A DNA stretch of 41,338 nt. Source: an uncultured Clostridia bacterium. GTDB taxonomy: Bacteria; Bacillota; Clostridia; UBA1381. Shown here in pieces: positions 14,429-23,704 of the stretch. The position numbers and the translations under genes are program-made. The DNA is taken from positions 1-41,338 of the forward strand of contig CANQXJ010000015.1 of NCBI GenBank assembly GCA_947627795.1, in the 5' to 3' direction. Within the stretch, counting starts at the first letter, position 1. Each line of letters begins with the position of its first letter. A model generated the notes under the pieces. It was not told the DNA's origin and did not search any database. It saw nothing but the letters and a program-made list of their open reading frames with translations.

Positions 14429-17350
14429 ATGCAGTCAGACAATAAAATAACGCGCAGTATTATTCAAATATCCGCGCTTGTAACGGCAATTATAATAGCG
14501 TTCGTGCTTTTCATGCATCAGACGCGCGAGCGCACTATTGAGCAAAACGCGGTTTATGTGGAGGATTCCGTAACGCAGAACGCGCGCCATATTGACCGTA
14601 TGCTGCTCAATATGAGAAACAGCGTCGCGTCGATGGCGTACGTGTGCAGCAACAGTATGAATCCGGATGATATAACCAAGGAAAAGCTTGACACGATAGC
14701 CGAAAATTCATATTTTATGTTTATGAATTTTATTGACGCCGAGCAGCGCAGCCACGGTATTTCCGGAAGCAAGCTCGACGTGTCTCAGCGGCGTTACTAT
14801 CTCGACGGCATGGCGGGCAATGTCGGTATCGACGTAATATTCGACTCCACAATGTCCGACGAGACGCTCGTCGTGTTCTATTCTCCCGTAACGGATAACG
14901 GAGCGGTGAGCGGCGTGCTTGTCGGATACTGCAACGAAAGCCAGATGCGGGACGTATTGTCCGCCTCGTTCTTCGGCGCGACGTCGGAAACGTATCTTTG
15001 CATGGACGACGGAAGCATCATAGCGCAGTCCACCGACAACGACGACCGCGAAAACATATTCGACACGCGCTACGGCATGACGGACGAGGAACATAACGAT
15101 TTGGTCCATGCGTTTGAAAATCATGAGCCGATCGGCTTTACATATCAGGGCACAAAGGGTAAGGGCAACGCTTACGCCACAACGCTTTCTAATGTCGACT
15201 GGATGCTGATGCAGACGTTCCCGTCAACCGTAACAAGCCGTATGGTAAGCGACGCCAGCCGCGCGGGATTTATCCTCGAATGTATACTGCTCGGTCTTTT
15301 CCTGATATATATCGCGGCGCTGCTTATTTCCGCGAAGCGCAAGCAGAAGGCGATTTTAAAGGAAAAGCAGAAATTCACGAGCATAGTCGACGGAGTAACG
15401 AACCTGTTCAACCGCTTTATTATAGCTGATTTGGAAAACAACACATATGAATACATACGCAATCTTTCCGAGTACAAGGTGCCGGAATCCGGCGTGTACA
15501 CCGATATGTACCACCGCATGGTGCATCTTTACCGCAGCGATCCGAACAGTGAAACGAATCCGGAAAAGGTGCTGTCGAGGGAATATCTTCAGAGCCATCT
15601 GAACGACAGTACGCCGTATCTTCAGTTTGAATACATGACAGATGACGGCAGGCACTGGGATAACTGTTCGATAATAACCATGACAGGAGAACACGGAGCC
15701 GCGCAGACGGTACTGTTCGCGGTGCAGGATATAACGGAGCTTAAACGTGAGGAGCTGCGAACGCGCACTGCTTTGCAGGAGGCGTATAACGCGGCGGACT
15801 ACGCAAACCACGCCAAGAGCGATTTCTTATCGAGAATGTCGCACGATATAAGAACGCCGATGAACGCGGTAATGGGAATGACGGCAATCGCGGCTATGCA
15901 TCTCGACGACACCGAGCGCGTCAGGGACTGCCTTAACAAGATAACCATTTCAAGCCGCCACCTGCTCGGATTAATAAATGAAATCCTCGATATGTCAAAA
16001 ATCGAGAGCGGAAAATTCACGCTCAACGAGGAGGAAATAGACCTTTCATCAATGGTTGACGATCTGCTCACGATAATGCATTCGCAGATAGCGTCGAAAA
16101 ATCAGCATTTGAAAATCAACGTGACGAATATAACACACGAAAAGGTAATCGGCGACTCGATGAGAATACAGCAGGTATTCGTAAATATCATGGGCAACGC
16201 CGTAAAATTCACACCGGAAAACGGCAACATTACCATGACGCTTACCGAAAAGCCGTCCGGAGTTCCCGGAAGCGGCTGCTACGAATTCACGTTTGAGGAT
16301 ACCGGTATAGGCATGAGCAAGGACTTCGTCGGCAGAATTTTCGAGCCGTTCGCGCGCGCAGATGATTCGCGCACCGGACGCATTGAAGGCTCGGGACTCG
16401 GCATGCCGATTGCGCAGAATATAGTGCGTCTGATGAATGGCGATATTCAGGTTGAAAGCGAGCTCGGCAAGGGATCGAAGTTCGTTGTCACGCTGTATCT
16501 CAAGATTTGCGGCGACGATGCGGGAGATATATCGCATCTTAAGGACTTGTCCGTGCTTGTTGTCGATGACGATAAGATCACATGCGAAAACGCGTGCGAT
16601 ATGCTCGCGAGCATAGGCATGCAGTCCGAATGGGTCACATCGGGCGACGACGCGATAGAGCGTCTTACCGAGGCGCAGGAGGAGAACAGGCATTATTCGG
16701 CCGTAATTCTCGACTGGAAGATGCCCGGCAAGGACGGCGTTCAGACGGCGAGAGAGATCCGTCACAGGATAAACAAGGATATACCTATTATAATCCTTTC
16801 CGCGTACGACTGGTCGGCAATCGAGCAGGAGGCGAGAGCGGCGGGCGTAAACGCGTTTATCACAAAGCCGCTGTTTAAGTCGAGGCTTACATATGTTATG
16901 AAAAATCTTGTAACGCCCGGCTCAATTCAAGGCAATGCCGATGTAAACAAGCTTTACGAGGCGAATTACGAGGATAAGCGCATACTTCTCGTTGAGGATA
17001 ATCAGCTCAATATGGAAATAGCGGAGGAAATTCTTTCAACAACCGGCGTTGCGGTCGAGAAGGCTTACGACGGAAAGGAAGCCGTAGATATGATTACGGC
17101 GAAGCCGGAAAATTATTACGATTTGATTTTCATGGACATTCAGATGCCCAATATGAACGGCTACGAGGCTACGACCGCGATACGAATGTCGGGCCGCGCC
17201 GATCTGAAGAAAATTCCCATTATCGCGATGACCGCAAACGCGTTCTCCGATGACGTTTACCAGTCAAAAGCGGTGGGAATGAACGAGCATATTTCAAAGC
17301 CGATAGACATATCCACACTTCTGAAGGTGCTCGATACATGGCTTAAATAA
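14429..17350 (+). CDS. Hybrid sensor histidine kinase with two receiver domains
   Basis: A 973-residue membrane kinase. Layout: TM1 about 9-28; an extracytoplasmic double-Cache-like sensor about 30-280 (SQRRYYLDGMAGNVGIDVIFDS, FYSPVTDNGAVSGVLVGY); TM2 about 283-303; a PAS-like stretch about 310-450; HisKA with the phosphoacceptor at about H471 (SHDIRTPMNAVMG); HATPase_c with the N-box NIMGNAVKFTPE and GSGLGM; then two receivers, with phospho-Asp at about D762 (VILDWKMPG) and D903 (IFMDIQMPN). No output DNA-binding domain or HPt is fused. The next gene, 37 bases downstream, is a GGDEF protein, so the pair could link a small-molecule signal to cyclic-di-GMP. The gene is divergent from the pectin lyase. 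The sensed ligand is unknown. Confidence 0.93.
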   Translation: MQSDNKITRSIIQISALVTAIIIAFVLFMHQTRERTIEQNAVYVEDSVTQNARHIDRMLLNMRNSVASMAYVCSNSMNPDDITKEKLDTIAENSYFMFMNFIDAEQRSHGISGSKLDVSQRRYYLDGMAGNVGIDVIFDSTMSDETLVVFYSPVTDNGAVSGVLVGYCNESQMRDVLSASFFGATSETYLCMDDGSIIAQSTDNDDRENIFDTRYGMTDEEHNDLVHAFENHEPIGFTYQGTKGKGNAYATTLSNVDWMLMQTFPSTVTSRMVSDASRAGFILECILLGLFLIYIAALLISAKRKQKAILKEKQKFTSIVDGVTNLFNRFIIADLENNTYEYIRNLSEYKVPESGVYTDMYHRMVHLYRSDPNSETNPEKVLSREYLQSHLNDSTPYLQFEYMTDDGRHWDNCSIITMTGEHGAAQTVLFAVQDITELKREELRTRTALQEAYNAADYANHAKSDFLSRMSHDIRTPMNAVMGMTAIAAMHLDDTERVRDCLNKITISSRHLLGLINEILDMSKIESGKFTLNEEEIDLSSMVDDLLTIMHSQIASKNQHLKINVTNITHEKVIGDSMRIQQVFVNIMGNAVKFTPENGNITMTLTEKPSGVPGSGCYEFTFEDTGIGMSKDFVGRIFEPFARADDSRTGRIEGSGLGMPIAQNIVRLMNGDIQVESELGKGSKFVVTLYLKICGDDAGDISHLKDLSVLVVDDDKITCENACDMLASIGMQSEWVTSGDDAIERLTEAQEENRHYSAVILDWKMPGKDGVQTAREIRHRINKDIPIIILSAYDWSAIEQEARAAGVNAFITKPLFKSRLTYVMKNLVTPGSIQGNADVNKLYEANYEDKRILLVEDNQLNMEIAEEILSTTGVAVEKAYDGKEAVDMITAKPENYYDLIFMDIQMPNMNGYEATTAIRMSGRADLKKIPIIAMTANAFSDDVYQSKAVGMNEHISKPIDISTLLKVLDTWLK

Positions 17351-17387
17351 ATTTTTTACAGCATAAAAAGAAAAGGGGGAAGGCTTT

Positions 17388-19319
17388 ATGGAAATAGATT
17401 TTTCCGTTTATGATTCGCTGCCTTGCTGCGCCGTGGTTTTTCTTATTGACAACGAGCTGCGGATTGTGCACTCTAACAAGGTTTATGACACGTTGTTCGA
17501 CAATGAATACATCCATATGAAAGACGATGATAAAAAATCGTTTTTGGATGCCGTAAAGCTTGCGGATTCGCCGAAACAGCTTGCGATAAAGATTGAAAAT
17601 CTGCATAACACGCCTGTTTTTGTGAACGCGGTTACGGTAAAGCTGTCCGATAACCACGCGCTTGCGATATTGATTGACGATACCGAACGCCAGGAGGAGA
17701 TGAAGCGGCTTAGGGAAAAGTCCACCATAGACACGCTTTCGAAGGTCTACAACCGTGTTACCGCTATTGATATGATTAACGAGCGGCTCGAAAATATGAA
17801 GCCGTATACCGAGTGTGCGTTCGTTGTAATCGACATTGACAATTTTAAAAGCGTTAACGACACCTTCGGTCATTTATACGGTGACGCGGTAATTACCATG
17901 GCTGCCCAGCATATTAAGGGCGCGCTTGACGACAAGGCGATCGTGGGACGCTTCGGCGGCGACGAGTTCTTCTTCTTTATGGATAACGTAAGCCGTGAAA
18001 ATCTTGAAACGCGCGCCGAAAATATACGTTTGGAAATACTCAGAATGAGAAATAATCCCGACGACGACAGCGATATTTCGTGCAGTATGGGAATAGCGAT
18101 AGGTCATGACGGCGCTACCTACACCGAGCTCTTCAAGCAGGCGGATAGCGCGCTGTATTCCGCGAAATCGAACGGCAAGAACCGATATGAGTATTTCAGC
18201 GGTGAGTATTTTGACGAGCACGCGATAGGCTATATCGGCGAGGAGGACGAGACCGCCCAGCTTAATGAGGCGGAGGAGACGCAGGACATCACGAAGGTGG
18301 CTCTTGAAATCGCCTCGAAATCCGTCACGAACGAGAGCGCTATTGTAAATATAATGCGCCATGTCGGCATGGTGCTCAACCTCGACTGCGTTCAGATAAT
18401 GAAATTCGATACCGTTGAGGATAAGGTTGGAATTGAGTTCCAGTGGTGGAAGGAATCAAACGGCGCGTATAACGTGGTAAGCACGGACAAAAAAGCGGGC
18501 TACTATATGCACAGCGACCTGATGCTTTTCAGAGAGAGATTTTGCAAGGATAACATATTCCAGTATACGCCCGATTTCAAGGAAGGCTTTTCGCCGAAAT
18601 ACCGCGACGTGTTTGTGGCGTCCGAAAAATTAAATATGATTTACGCCTCCAACACCTTCGGCGAGGAAGTGTTCTATGTTCTTTGCTTTCACAGCAACGA
18701 TAAGCTGCGCGTGTGGGAGCAGAACGAGATAGGCGATATGTTTGAGATAACGAAAATTCTCTCGATGTTTATGAAATCCTCGCACACGATGTCGGAACGT
18801 GAAAAGCAGCTCGAGAGAAATCTTGACTATACTCCCGACGGACTGTACACATTGGCGAAATTCGACGAGGAGGCGGGACGCGTAAACCGCGAAGCGCGCA
18901 AAAACGGCGACAGGACCGCGATCATACATTTTGATTTTAAATATTTCTACAAATTCAACAGAACCTACGGAAAGCCCGAAGGCGACAGGCTTATATCGCT
19001 GTTTTCGAAATTTCTTCTCAAAGGCGATAAGACAAAGGTCGTTTCGGCGGGTATAAGAGGCACGGATATGTTCGTTTCGTTCGTGCGCTATCCGAGAGGA
19101 ATGGACATCTGCCCGATAGTCGAGGCGAAGCTGAATGAGTTCTGCGAAAGTGTCGGAAAATATAAGACCTTTCCGCCGATAATAAAAGCGGGCGTATGCT
19201 CGTTTTATCCGGGTGATCCGATATATAAGGCGATAGATATTGCGAAAAACGCAAAGCGCGGACTTCAGCCGGACAGATGCGTGTGCGTCGAGGAAAAGGA
19301 CGTTGATTTTGAATTTTAA
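17388..19319 (+). CDS. PAS-GGDEF-GAF-degenerate GGDEF protein (probable diguanylate cyclase)
   Basis: A 643-residue cytoplasmic signalling protein. Layout: a PAS-like N-terminal domain about 5-100; a GGDEF domain about 110-265 with intact GGDEF at 190-194 (GRFGGDEFFF) and the usual IDIDNFKSVNDTFGH metal and nucleotide-binding stretch; an acidic linker; a GAF-like region about 300-450; and a second GGDEF-like domain about 480-640. In the second domain the signature is RGTDMF at 557-562 and FDFKYFYKFNRTYG replaces the binding stretch, so it should be inactive. No RxxD inhibitory site is visible five residues before the active GGDEF. It is predicted to make cyclic-di-GMP from GTP. It is probably cotranscribed with the upstream kinase (37-base gap, AAAGGGGG ribosome site). 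Confidence 0.88.
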   Translation: MEIDFSVYDSLPCCAVVFLIDNELRIVHSNKVYDTLFDNEYIHMKDDDKKSFLDAVKLADSPKQLAIKIENLHNTPVFVNAVTVKLSDNHALAILIDDTERQEEMKRLREKSTIDTLSKVYNRVTAIDMINERLENMKPYTECAFVVIDIDNFKSVNDTFGHLYGDAVITMAAQHIKGALDDKAIVGRFGGDEFFFFMDNVSRENLETRAENIRLEILRMRNNPDDDSDISCSMGIAIGHDGATYTELFKQADSALYSAKSNGKNRYEYFSGEYFDEHAIGYIGEEDETAQLNEAEETQDITKVALEIASKSVTNESAIVNIMRHVGMVLNLDCVQIMKFDTVEDKVGIEFQWWKESNGAYNVVSTDKKAGYYMHSDLMLFRERFCKDNIFQYTPDFKEGFSPKYRDVFVASEKLNMIYASNTFGEEVFYVLCFHSNDKLRVWEQNEIGDMFEITKILSMFMKSSHTMSEREKQLERNLDYTPDGLYTLAKFDEEAGRVNREARKNGDRTAIIHFDFKYFYKFNRTYGKPEGDRLISLFSKFLLKGDKTKVVSAGIRGTDMFVSFVRYPRGMDICPIVEAKLNEFCESVGKYKTFPPIIKAGVCSFYPGDPIYKAIDIAKNAKRGLQPDRCVCVEEKDVDFEF

Positions 19320-19336
19320 AATGACTTTAAGCGCGG

Positions 19337-19354
19337 AGGCTTCTCCGGAAGCCT
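19337..19354 (+). terminator. Short hairpin after the GGDEF gene
   Basis: AGGCTTC and GAAGCCT pair around a TCCG tetraloop, 18 bases after the stop. Only TTGACATT follows, so the U-tract is poor. It may be a weak terminator or an RNA end before radC. Confidence 0.4.
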
Positions 19355-19389
19355 TTGACATTATATGCTGTATGGGGTGAGACGTTTGT

Positions 19390-20103
19390 ATGACTGACAA
19401 GGAAAATATCCATGCCGGACACCGCGAAAAGCGCAAAAAGACATTTCTGTATAATCAGGGCTTCAGGGGATGGCAGGAGCATGAGGTGCTTGAATATCTG
19501 CTGTTTTACGCGCTTCCGAGAGTGAATACCAACGTTATAGCGCATAAGCTTATAGAAGCGTGCGGAGGGCTTGAAACCGTCTTTACCGCACCGAGGAGCC
19601 TGCTCAAATCCGTGGAAGGCGTGGGCGACAAGGTATGCGATTATTTATATATGATAGGCGGCATTACGGAATATTGCAGAGAGCTTGAACTGAGGGAAAA
19701 GAATATATCGTCGCCGGGTAAAACGATGAAATATTTCAAAAACCTGTTTCGGGGCAAAACAAGAGAGCATATGTATATGGTATGTCTTGACATACAGGGA
19801 AATATTATACGCGAAAAGCTGCTCTCGGAGGGTAATTTTGAAACTACCGAAATAAATATAATGAACGTTGTCAGGACGGCGGTCAGCGCTGACGCCGCGT
19901 ATGTTATGCTCGCACATAATCATCCGAACGGAGCTCTTGAACCGTCAATTCCCGATATTACCGTCACACATCTTGTGGAGGATTCCCTGAAAAGCGTCGG
20001 AATAGGACTTAAGGAGCATATTATTGTAACGGATAAAGGCTGTATAGGTATAAAAGAATACGAAAAAAGCGAAGATAAGGAAAGAATAATACATAAATTT
20101 TAA
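19390..20103 (+). CDS. radC: RadC family JAB/MPN-domain protein
   Basis: A 237-residue protein of the RadC/YeeS family. An N-terminal helix-hairpin-helix-like region (SVEGVGDKVCDYL, about 73-85) is followed by the JAMM metal site H176-x-H178-x7-S186-x2-D189 (AHNHPNGALEPSIPD). All zinc ligands are present. The old link to RecA-like repair was withdrawn; the true role is not settled, although members occur with natural competence and mobile elements. The ATG at 19390 follows GGGGTGAG by 8-9 bases. The gene is separated from the GGDEF gene by about 70 bases and ends at a good terminator. Confidence 0.93.
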   Translation: MTDKENIHAGHREKRKKTFLYNQGFRGWQEHEVLEYLLFYALPRVNTNVIAHKLIEACGGLETVFTAPRSLLKSVEGVGDKVCDYLYMIGGITEYCRELELREKNISSPGKTMKYFKNLFRGKTREHMYMVCLDIQGNIIREKLLSEGNFETTEINIMNVVRTAVSADAAYVMLAHNHPNGALEPSIPDITVTHLVEDSLKSVGIGLKEHIIVTDKGCIGIKEYEKSEDKERIIHKF

Positions 20104-20138
20104 AACGACAGCGGACATTTTTGATAAAAAATACACAA

Positions 20139-20179
20139 AACAGGCGCGGCAAAACCACATAAGTTTTGTCGCGTCTGTT
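20139..20179 (+). terminator. Intrinsic terminator after radC
   Basis: Two 17-base arms (20139-20155 and 20163-20179) pair fully if two G-U pairs are allowed, with loop CACATAA. They are followed by CTTGACTTT, which also forms the -35 of the hom promoter. Confidence 0.7.
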
Positions 20180-20180
20180 C

Positions 20181-20209
20181 TTGACTTTAAAAATGCGTTG
20201 TGATAGAAT
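20181..20209 (+). promoter_or_regulatory. Sigma-A promoter of hom-thrB-lysC
   Basis: TTGACT (20181-20186), 17 bases and TAGAAT (20204-20209), abutting the radC terminator. No riboswitch or T-box is visible in the 42 bases between the -10 and the hom ATG. Confidence 0.7.
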
Positions 20210-20251
20210 ATACTACTGAAATATAACGGTTTAATTTAGGAGGAATTCGGA

Positions 20252-21463
20252 ATGGCAAAAATTGCAATCATCGGCTACGGCACTGTCGGCAGCGGCGTTT
20301 ACGACATCGTTAAGAAAAACGGCGGCACGCTCGTGCGTTCGACCGAGGGCGAGACGATTGACATTAAGCATATTCTCGATATACGCGATTTTGACGGCCA
20401 CCCCGAAAAAGAGCTTTTTACAAAGGATTTTAACGATATATTAAACGATAACGAAGTGACTGTCGTCGCGGAGGTCATGGGCGGACTTCATCCGGCGTAC
20501 GAGTTTACGAAGGCGCTTCTCGAAGCGGGAAAGAGCGTTGTAACGTCGAACAAGGAGCTTGTCGCGACCTACGGCACGGAGCTTCTTGAAATCGCGCGCG
20601 AAAAGAACGTAAACTATATGTTCGAGGCGAGCGTCGGCGGCGGTATTCCTATCATCCGCCCGATGCACCAGTGCCTCACGGCTAACAATATCGTGACAAT
20701 AGCGGGCATCTTAAACGGTACGACGAATTATATTTTAAACGAAATGATTTCGAAGGGCAAGGCTTTTGAAATGGCACTCAAGGACGCTCAGGAAAAGGGC
20801 TACGCCGAAAGAAATCCGGCTGCCGATATAGAGGGTCATGACGCTTGCAGAAAAATCGCGATTTTGGCGTCACTCGCGTCGGGAGAAGCCGTTGACTATA
20901 ACGACATCGAAACAGAGGGCATAACGAACGTGACGCTCGACGACGTTAAATACGCCGACGAGATGGACAGCGTGATAAAGCTTATCGGCTATGCGAAGTT
21001 CTTCGAAAACGGCAAAATTTATTCGACCGTCTGCCCGATGATAGTGAATAATTCAAGCCCCCTCGCGGGCGTAAACGGCGTGTTTAACGCCATAATGGTA
21101 AAGGGCGACTGCGTGGGCGACGTGATGTTCTACGGACGCGGCGCGGGCAAGCTCCCGACTGCGAGCGCCGTTGTCGCGGATATAGTTGACGCGGTAAAGC
21201 ACAGAGTAAGGAGCAAGCACTTCTTCTGGGAAAAGCCCGAGGGAAATATCATGGCGGGCGACGGCGAGGTAGCGTTCAGCTATTTTGTAAGAACGACCGA
21301 TTCCGCCGACATGGTTTCAAAGGTGTTCGGAAAGTGCGAGTTCGTCGACGATATAGTTCCCGGCGAGTCCGCGTTTGTGACGAAAAAGCTCACCGGCACG
21401 GAAGCGAAGGAAAAATTATCAAAGCTTGGCGGCGCGGTTTCAAGCTTTAAGATATTGGATTAA
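20252..21463 (+). CDS. hom: Homoserine dehydrogenase
   Basis: It reduces aspartate semialdehyde to homoserine with NAD(P)H, the branch toward threonine and methionine. Length is 403 residues. The N-terminal Rossmann motif is GYGTVGSGV (8-16). Family stretches SNKELVATYG, EASVGGGIPIIRP, GILNGTTNYIL and AADIEGHDACRKIAIL are intact, including the catalytic Asp/Lys region. The C-terminal tail (about 345-403) is a short ACT-like region, so feedback control by threonine is plausible. Ribosome site TTAGGAGGAATTCGG precedes ATG at 20252. The stop overlaps the thrB start (TAATG), so the two are translationally coupled. Confidence 0.97.
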   Translation: MAKIAIIGYGTVGSGVYDIVKKNGGTLVRSTEGETIDIKHILDIRDFDGHPEKELFTKDFNDILNDNEVTVVAEVMGGLHPAYEFTKALLEAGKSVVTSNKELVATYGTELLEIAREKNVNYMFEASVGGGIPIIRPMHQCLTANNIVTIAGILNGTTNYILNEMISKGKAFEMALKDAQEKGYAERNPAADIEGHDACRKIAILASLASGEAVDYNDIETEGITNVTLDDVKYADEMDSVIKLIGYAKFFENGKIYSTVCPMIVNNSSPLAGVNGVFNAIMVKGDCVGDVMFYGRGAGKLPTASAVVADIVDAVKHRVRSKHFFWEKPEGNIMAGDGEVAFSYFVRTTDSADMVSKVFGKCEFVDDIVPGESAFVTKKLTGTEAKEKLSKLGGAVSSFKILD

Positions 21464-22359
21464 TGATAAAGGTAAGAGTTCCCGCGACGAGCGCGAATAT
21501 GGGAGCGGGCTTTGATACTTTGGGCGTGGCACTCAATTTGTACAGCCGCATGGAATTTGAAGAGATCCCCGAGGGCTTGCTGATTTACAGCGCGAACGCG
21601 TCCGAGCACGCTCCGAGAGATGAAAATAATCTGATTTACCGCGCCATGAAAAGCGTGTTCGATGAAACCGGCTATGAGCCGACGGGGGTAAAAATAGTCC
21701 AAAACAGCCGCATACCCATGACTCGCGGGCTCGGCAGCAGCAGCGCCTGTATTGTGGGCGGAATGCTCGCCGCGAACGTGATGTCGGGCAGAAAGCTTTC
21801 GTATAAAGAGATAATGCATCTCGCCGCGAAAATGGAAGGTCATCCCGATAACGCCGGTCCCGCTCTTTATGGCGGATTCTGTGTTTCAATGACGGAGGAA
21901 ACGGAAACGATAGTAAAAAGCGCGAAGCTTCCTCCGACGATAAAATTCGCGGTGATGATTCCGGATTACTTTGTTGCCACAAGAAAATCGCGCGGCGCGC
22001 TTCCGGAGGAAATTCCGATAAGGGACGCGGCGTTCAACATATCGCGCGCGCTGATGTTCCGCGACTGCCTTATATCGGGCGATATGAAAACGCTTCGGTA
22101 CGCCGTCGAGGACAGAATGCATCAGCGGTACAGAAAAGAATATATCGACGGCATGGACGAGATTTTTGAAAAAACATACGAGCTCGGCTCATGCGCCACT
22201 TACTTAAGCGGCTCCGGTCCTACGATAGTATCGGTGCTCGATAAAGACTACATGGAATTCAACAGCGGTATGCGCGGATTTTTCGAGAAAAATTCACATC
22301 AATGGACGTGCATGATTTTATCGGTCGATAATGTCGGCGCGGCGCTTTGTGAAATATAA
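21463..22359 (+). CDS. thrB: Homoserine kinase (GHMP family)
   Basis: It phosphorylates homoserine to O-phosphohomoserine for threonine synthase. The 298 residues have the GHMP signature: PATSANMGAGFDTLG at the start, the ATP-binding PMTRGLGSSSACIVGG (about 85-100) and the C-terminal SGSGPTIVSVL. Its ATG shares one base with the hom stop. lysC follows 49 bases later on the same transcript. Threonine synthase is absent from the window. Confidence 0.96.
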   Translation: MIKVRVPATSANMGAGFDTLGVALNLYSRMEFEEIPEGLLIYSANASEHAPRDENNLIYRAMKSVFDETGYEPTGVKIVQNSRIPMTRGLGSSSACIVGGMLAANVMSGRKLSYKEIMHLAAKMEGHPDNAGPALYGGFCVSMTEETETIVKSAKLPPTIKFAVMIPDYFVATRKSRGALPEEIPIRDAAFNISRALMFRDCLISGDMKTLRYAVEDRMHQRYRKEYIDGMDEIFEKTYELGSCATYLSGSGPTIVSVLDKDYMEFNSGMRGFFEKNSHQWTCMILSVDNVGAALCEI

Positions 22360-22408
22360 TATACAGCGGGGATCATTTTCCGCATATTATGAAAAAAGGA
22401 GAATAAAT

Positions 22409-23614
22409 ATGGAGCTTATAGTTCAGAAATACGGCGGCACGTCGGTCAAAGACGCCGAGCGCGTAATGAACGTCGCGCGGCGCATCACGGACGTGTATAA
22501 ATCGGGCAAAAACATTGTCGTAGCCGTAAGCGCTCAGGGCGATACGACCGACGATTTGATAGAAAAGGCGAAGGAGATAAATCCGAACGCGTCAAAAAGA
22601 GAAATGGATATGCTTCTTGCCACGGGCGAGCAGATTTCAATCGCGCTTCTCGCGATGGCGATAGAAAAATTGGGTTATCCGGTAATATCGCTCACCGGCT
22701 GGCAGGCGGGCTTCCATACGGACAGAAAGCACTCGAACGCCAGAATAAAAACGATAGACACCGAAAGGATCCAGGCGGAGCTTGACAGACGCAGAATAGT
22801 AATCGTCGCGGGTTTCCAGGGAATAAACAGATACGACGATATAACGACGCTCGGCAGAGGCGGCTCGGATACGTCGGCGGTCGCTTTGGCGGCGGCTCTG
22901 CACGCGGACGTGTGCGAGATCTACACCGACGTTGACGGAGTGTACACGGCGGATCCGAGAATAGTCAAGGACGCATATAAGTTAGACGATATTTCGTATG
23001 ACGAAATGCTCGAACTCGCGTCGCTCGGAGCGAACGTGCTCCACAACAGAAGTGTTGAAATGGCGAAAAAATATAATGTTAAATTATGCGTAAGATCAAG
23101 TCTGAACAATAACGAAGGCACATATGTTAAGGAGGTAAAGCAAGTGGAGAAGATGCTTGTAAGAGGTGTAGCGAGAGATAACGACGTCGCGCGTATCGCG
23201 CTTTGCGGAGTTGAGGACACTCCGGGGAAAGCGTTTACTGTATTCAGTCTGCTTGCGAAGAGCGGAATCAGCGTTGACCTCATAATTCAGTCGATAGGAA
23301 ATAACGGCAAGAAGGATATAAGCTTCACGGTAACCGAGGAGGATCTGCCGATGACGCTCAAGCTTCTCGAGGAGAACAAGGACGTTATAAACGCGAACGA
23401 GGTTAAGTCGACAACCGACGTTTCAAAGGTCTCGATAGTCGGCGCGGGCATGGTAAACAACGCCGGAGTCGCGGCGAAGATGTTCGAGGCGCTTTACGAC
23501 GCGCACATCAACATCAATATGATAGCGACGTCCGAGATAAAGATTTCCGTACTCGTAGACAGAAAGGACGCTGAAAGAGCTGTTGTGGCTATTCACGACA
23601 AGTTCCTGAAATAA
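22409..23614 (+). CDS. lysC: Aspartate kinase with tandem ACT domains
   Basis: It phosphorylates aspartate, the entry step to lysine, methionine, threonine and diaminopimelate. From the ATG at 22409 (AAAAGGAG 8 bases before) it is 401 residues. A longer reading from 22331 has no ribosome site. The kinase domain has KYGGTSV (7-13), FQGINRYDDITTLGRGGSDTSAVALAAAL and TDVDGVYTADPR. Two ACT domains occupy about 265-401 (ALCGVEDTPGKAFTVFSLLAKSGI, VSIVGAGMVNNAGVAAKMF). An internal AAGGAGGT with in-frame GTG at 23144 predicts a second, regulatory-only product of about 156 residues, as in the alpha2-beta2 lysine-sensitive enzyme of Bacillus subtilis. It is the third gene of hom-thrB-lysC. Confidence 0.97.
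   Translation: MELIVQKYGGTSVKDAERVMNVARRITDVYKSGKNIVVAVSAQGDTTDDLIEKAKEINPNASKREMDMLLATGEQISIALLAMAIEKLGYPVISLTGWQAGFHTDRKHSNARIKTIDTERIQAELDRRRIVIVAGFQGINRYDDITTLGRGGSDTSAVALAAALHADVCEIYTDVDGVYTADPRIVKDAYKLDDISYDEMLELASLGANVLHNRSVEMAKKYNVKLCVRSSLNNNEGTYVKEVKQVEKMLVRGVARDNDVARIALCGVEDTPGKAFTVFSLLAKSGISVDLIIQSIGNNGKKDISFTVTEEDLPMTLKLLEENKDVINANEVKSTTDVSKVSIVGAGMVNNAGVAAKMFEALYDAHININMIATSEIKISVLVDRKDAERAVVAIHDKFLK
23129..23155 (+). promoter_or_regulatory. Internal ribosome site and in-frame start for the aspartokinase beta subunit
   Basis: AAGGAGGT (23129-23136) is a near-perfect anti-16S match, 7 bases before an in-frame GTG (23144) and 16 before an in-frame ATG (23153). Translation from GTG gives about 156 residues containing just the ACT domains. 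Bacillus subtilis LysC makes its beta subunit in the same way from an internal start (established for that enzyme). Confidence 0.7.
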
Positions 23615-23631
23615 TAGAATATCGACAAGCC

Positions 23632-23680
23632 AACCACAAGGGAGTGGCCGGATTTTGCTATTTGGTGCTTTCTTGTGGTT
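23632..23680 (+). terminator. Long-loop hairpin between lysC and rlmB
   Basis: AACCACAAG (23632-23640) pairs with CTTGTGGTT (23672-23680), followed by TTTGTAATATTTTT. The loop is 31 bases and contains a competing pairing, CCAC with GTGG (23634-23647). It may be a terminator of the hom operon, possibly with two alternative folds. rlmB starts 25 bases later. Confidence 0.5.
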
Positions 23681-23704
23681 TTTGTAATATTTTTAGGAGT
23701 AAAA

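Noticed and set aside
16049-16765. Long antisense frame inside the histidine kinase gene
   Set aside because: The plus-strand frame carries all kinase and receiver motifs. The antisense product shows none and has no ribosome site.
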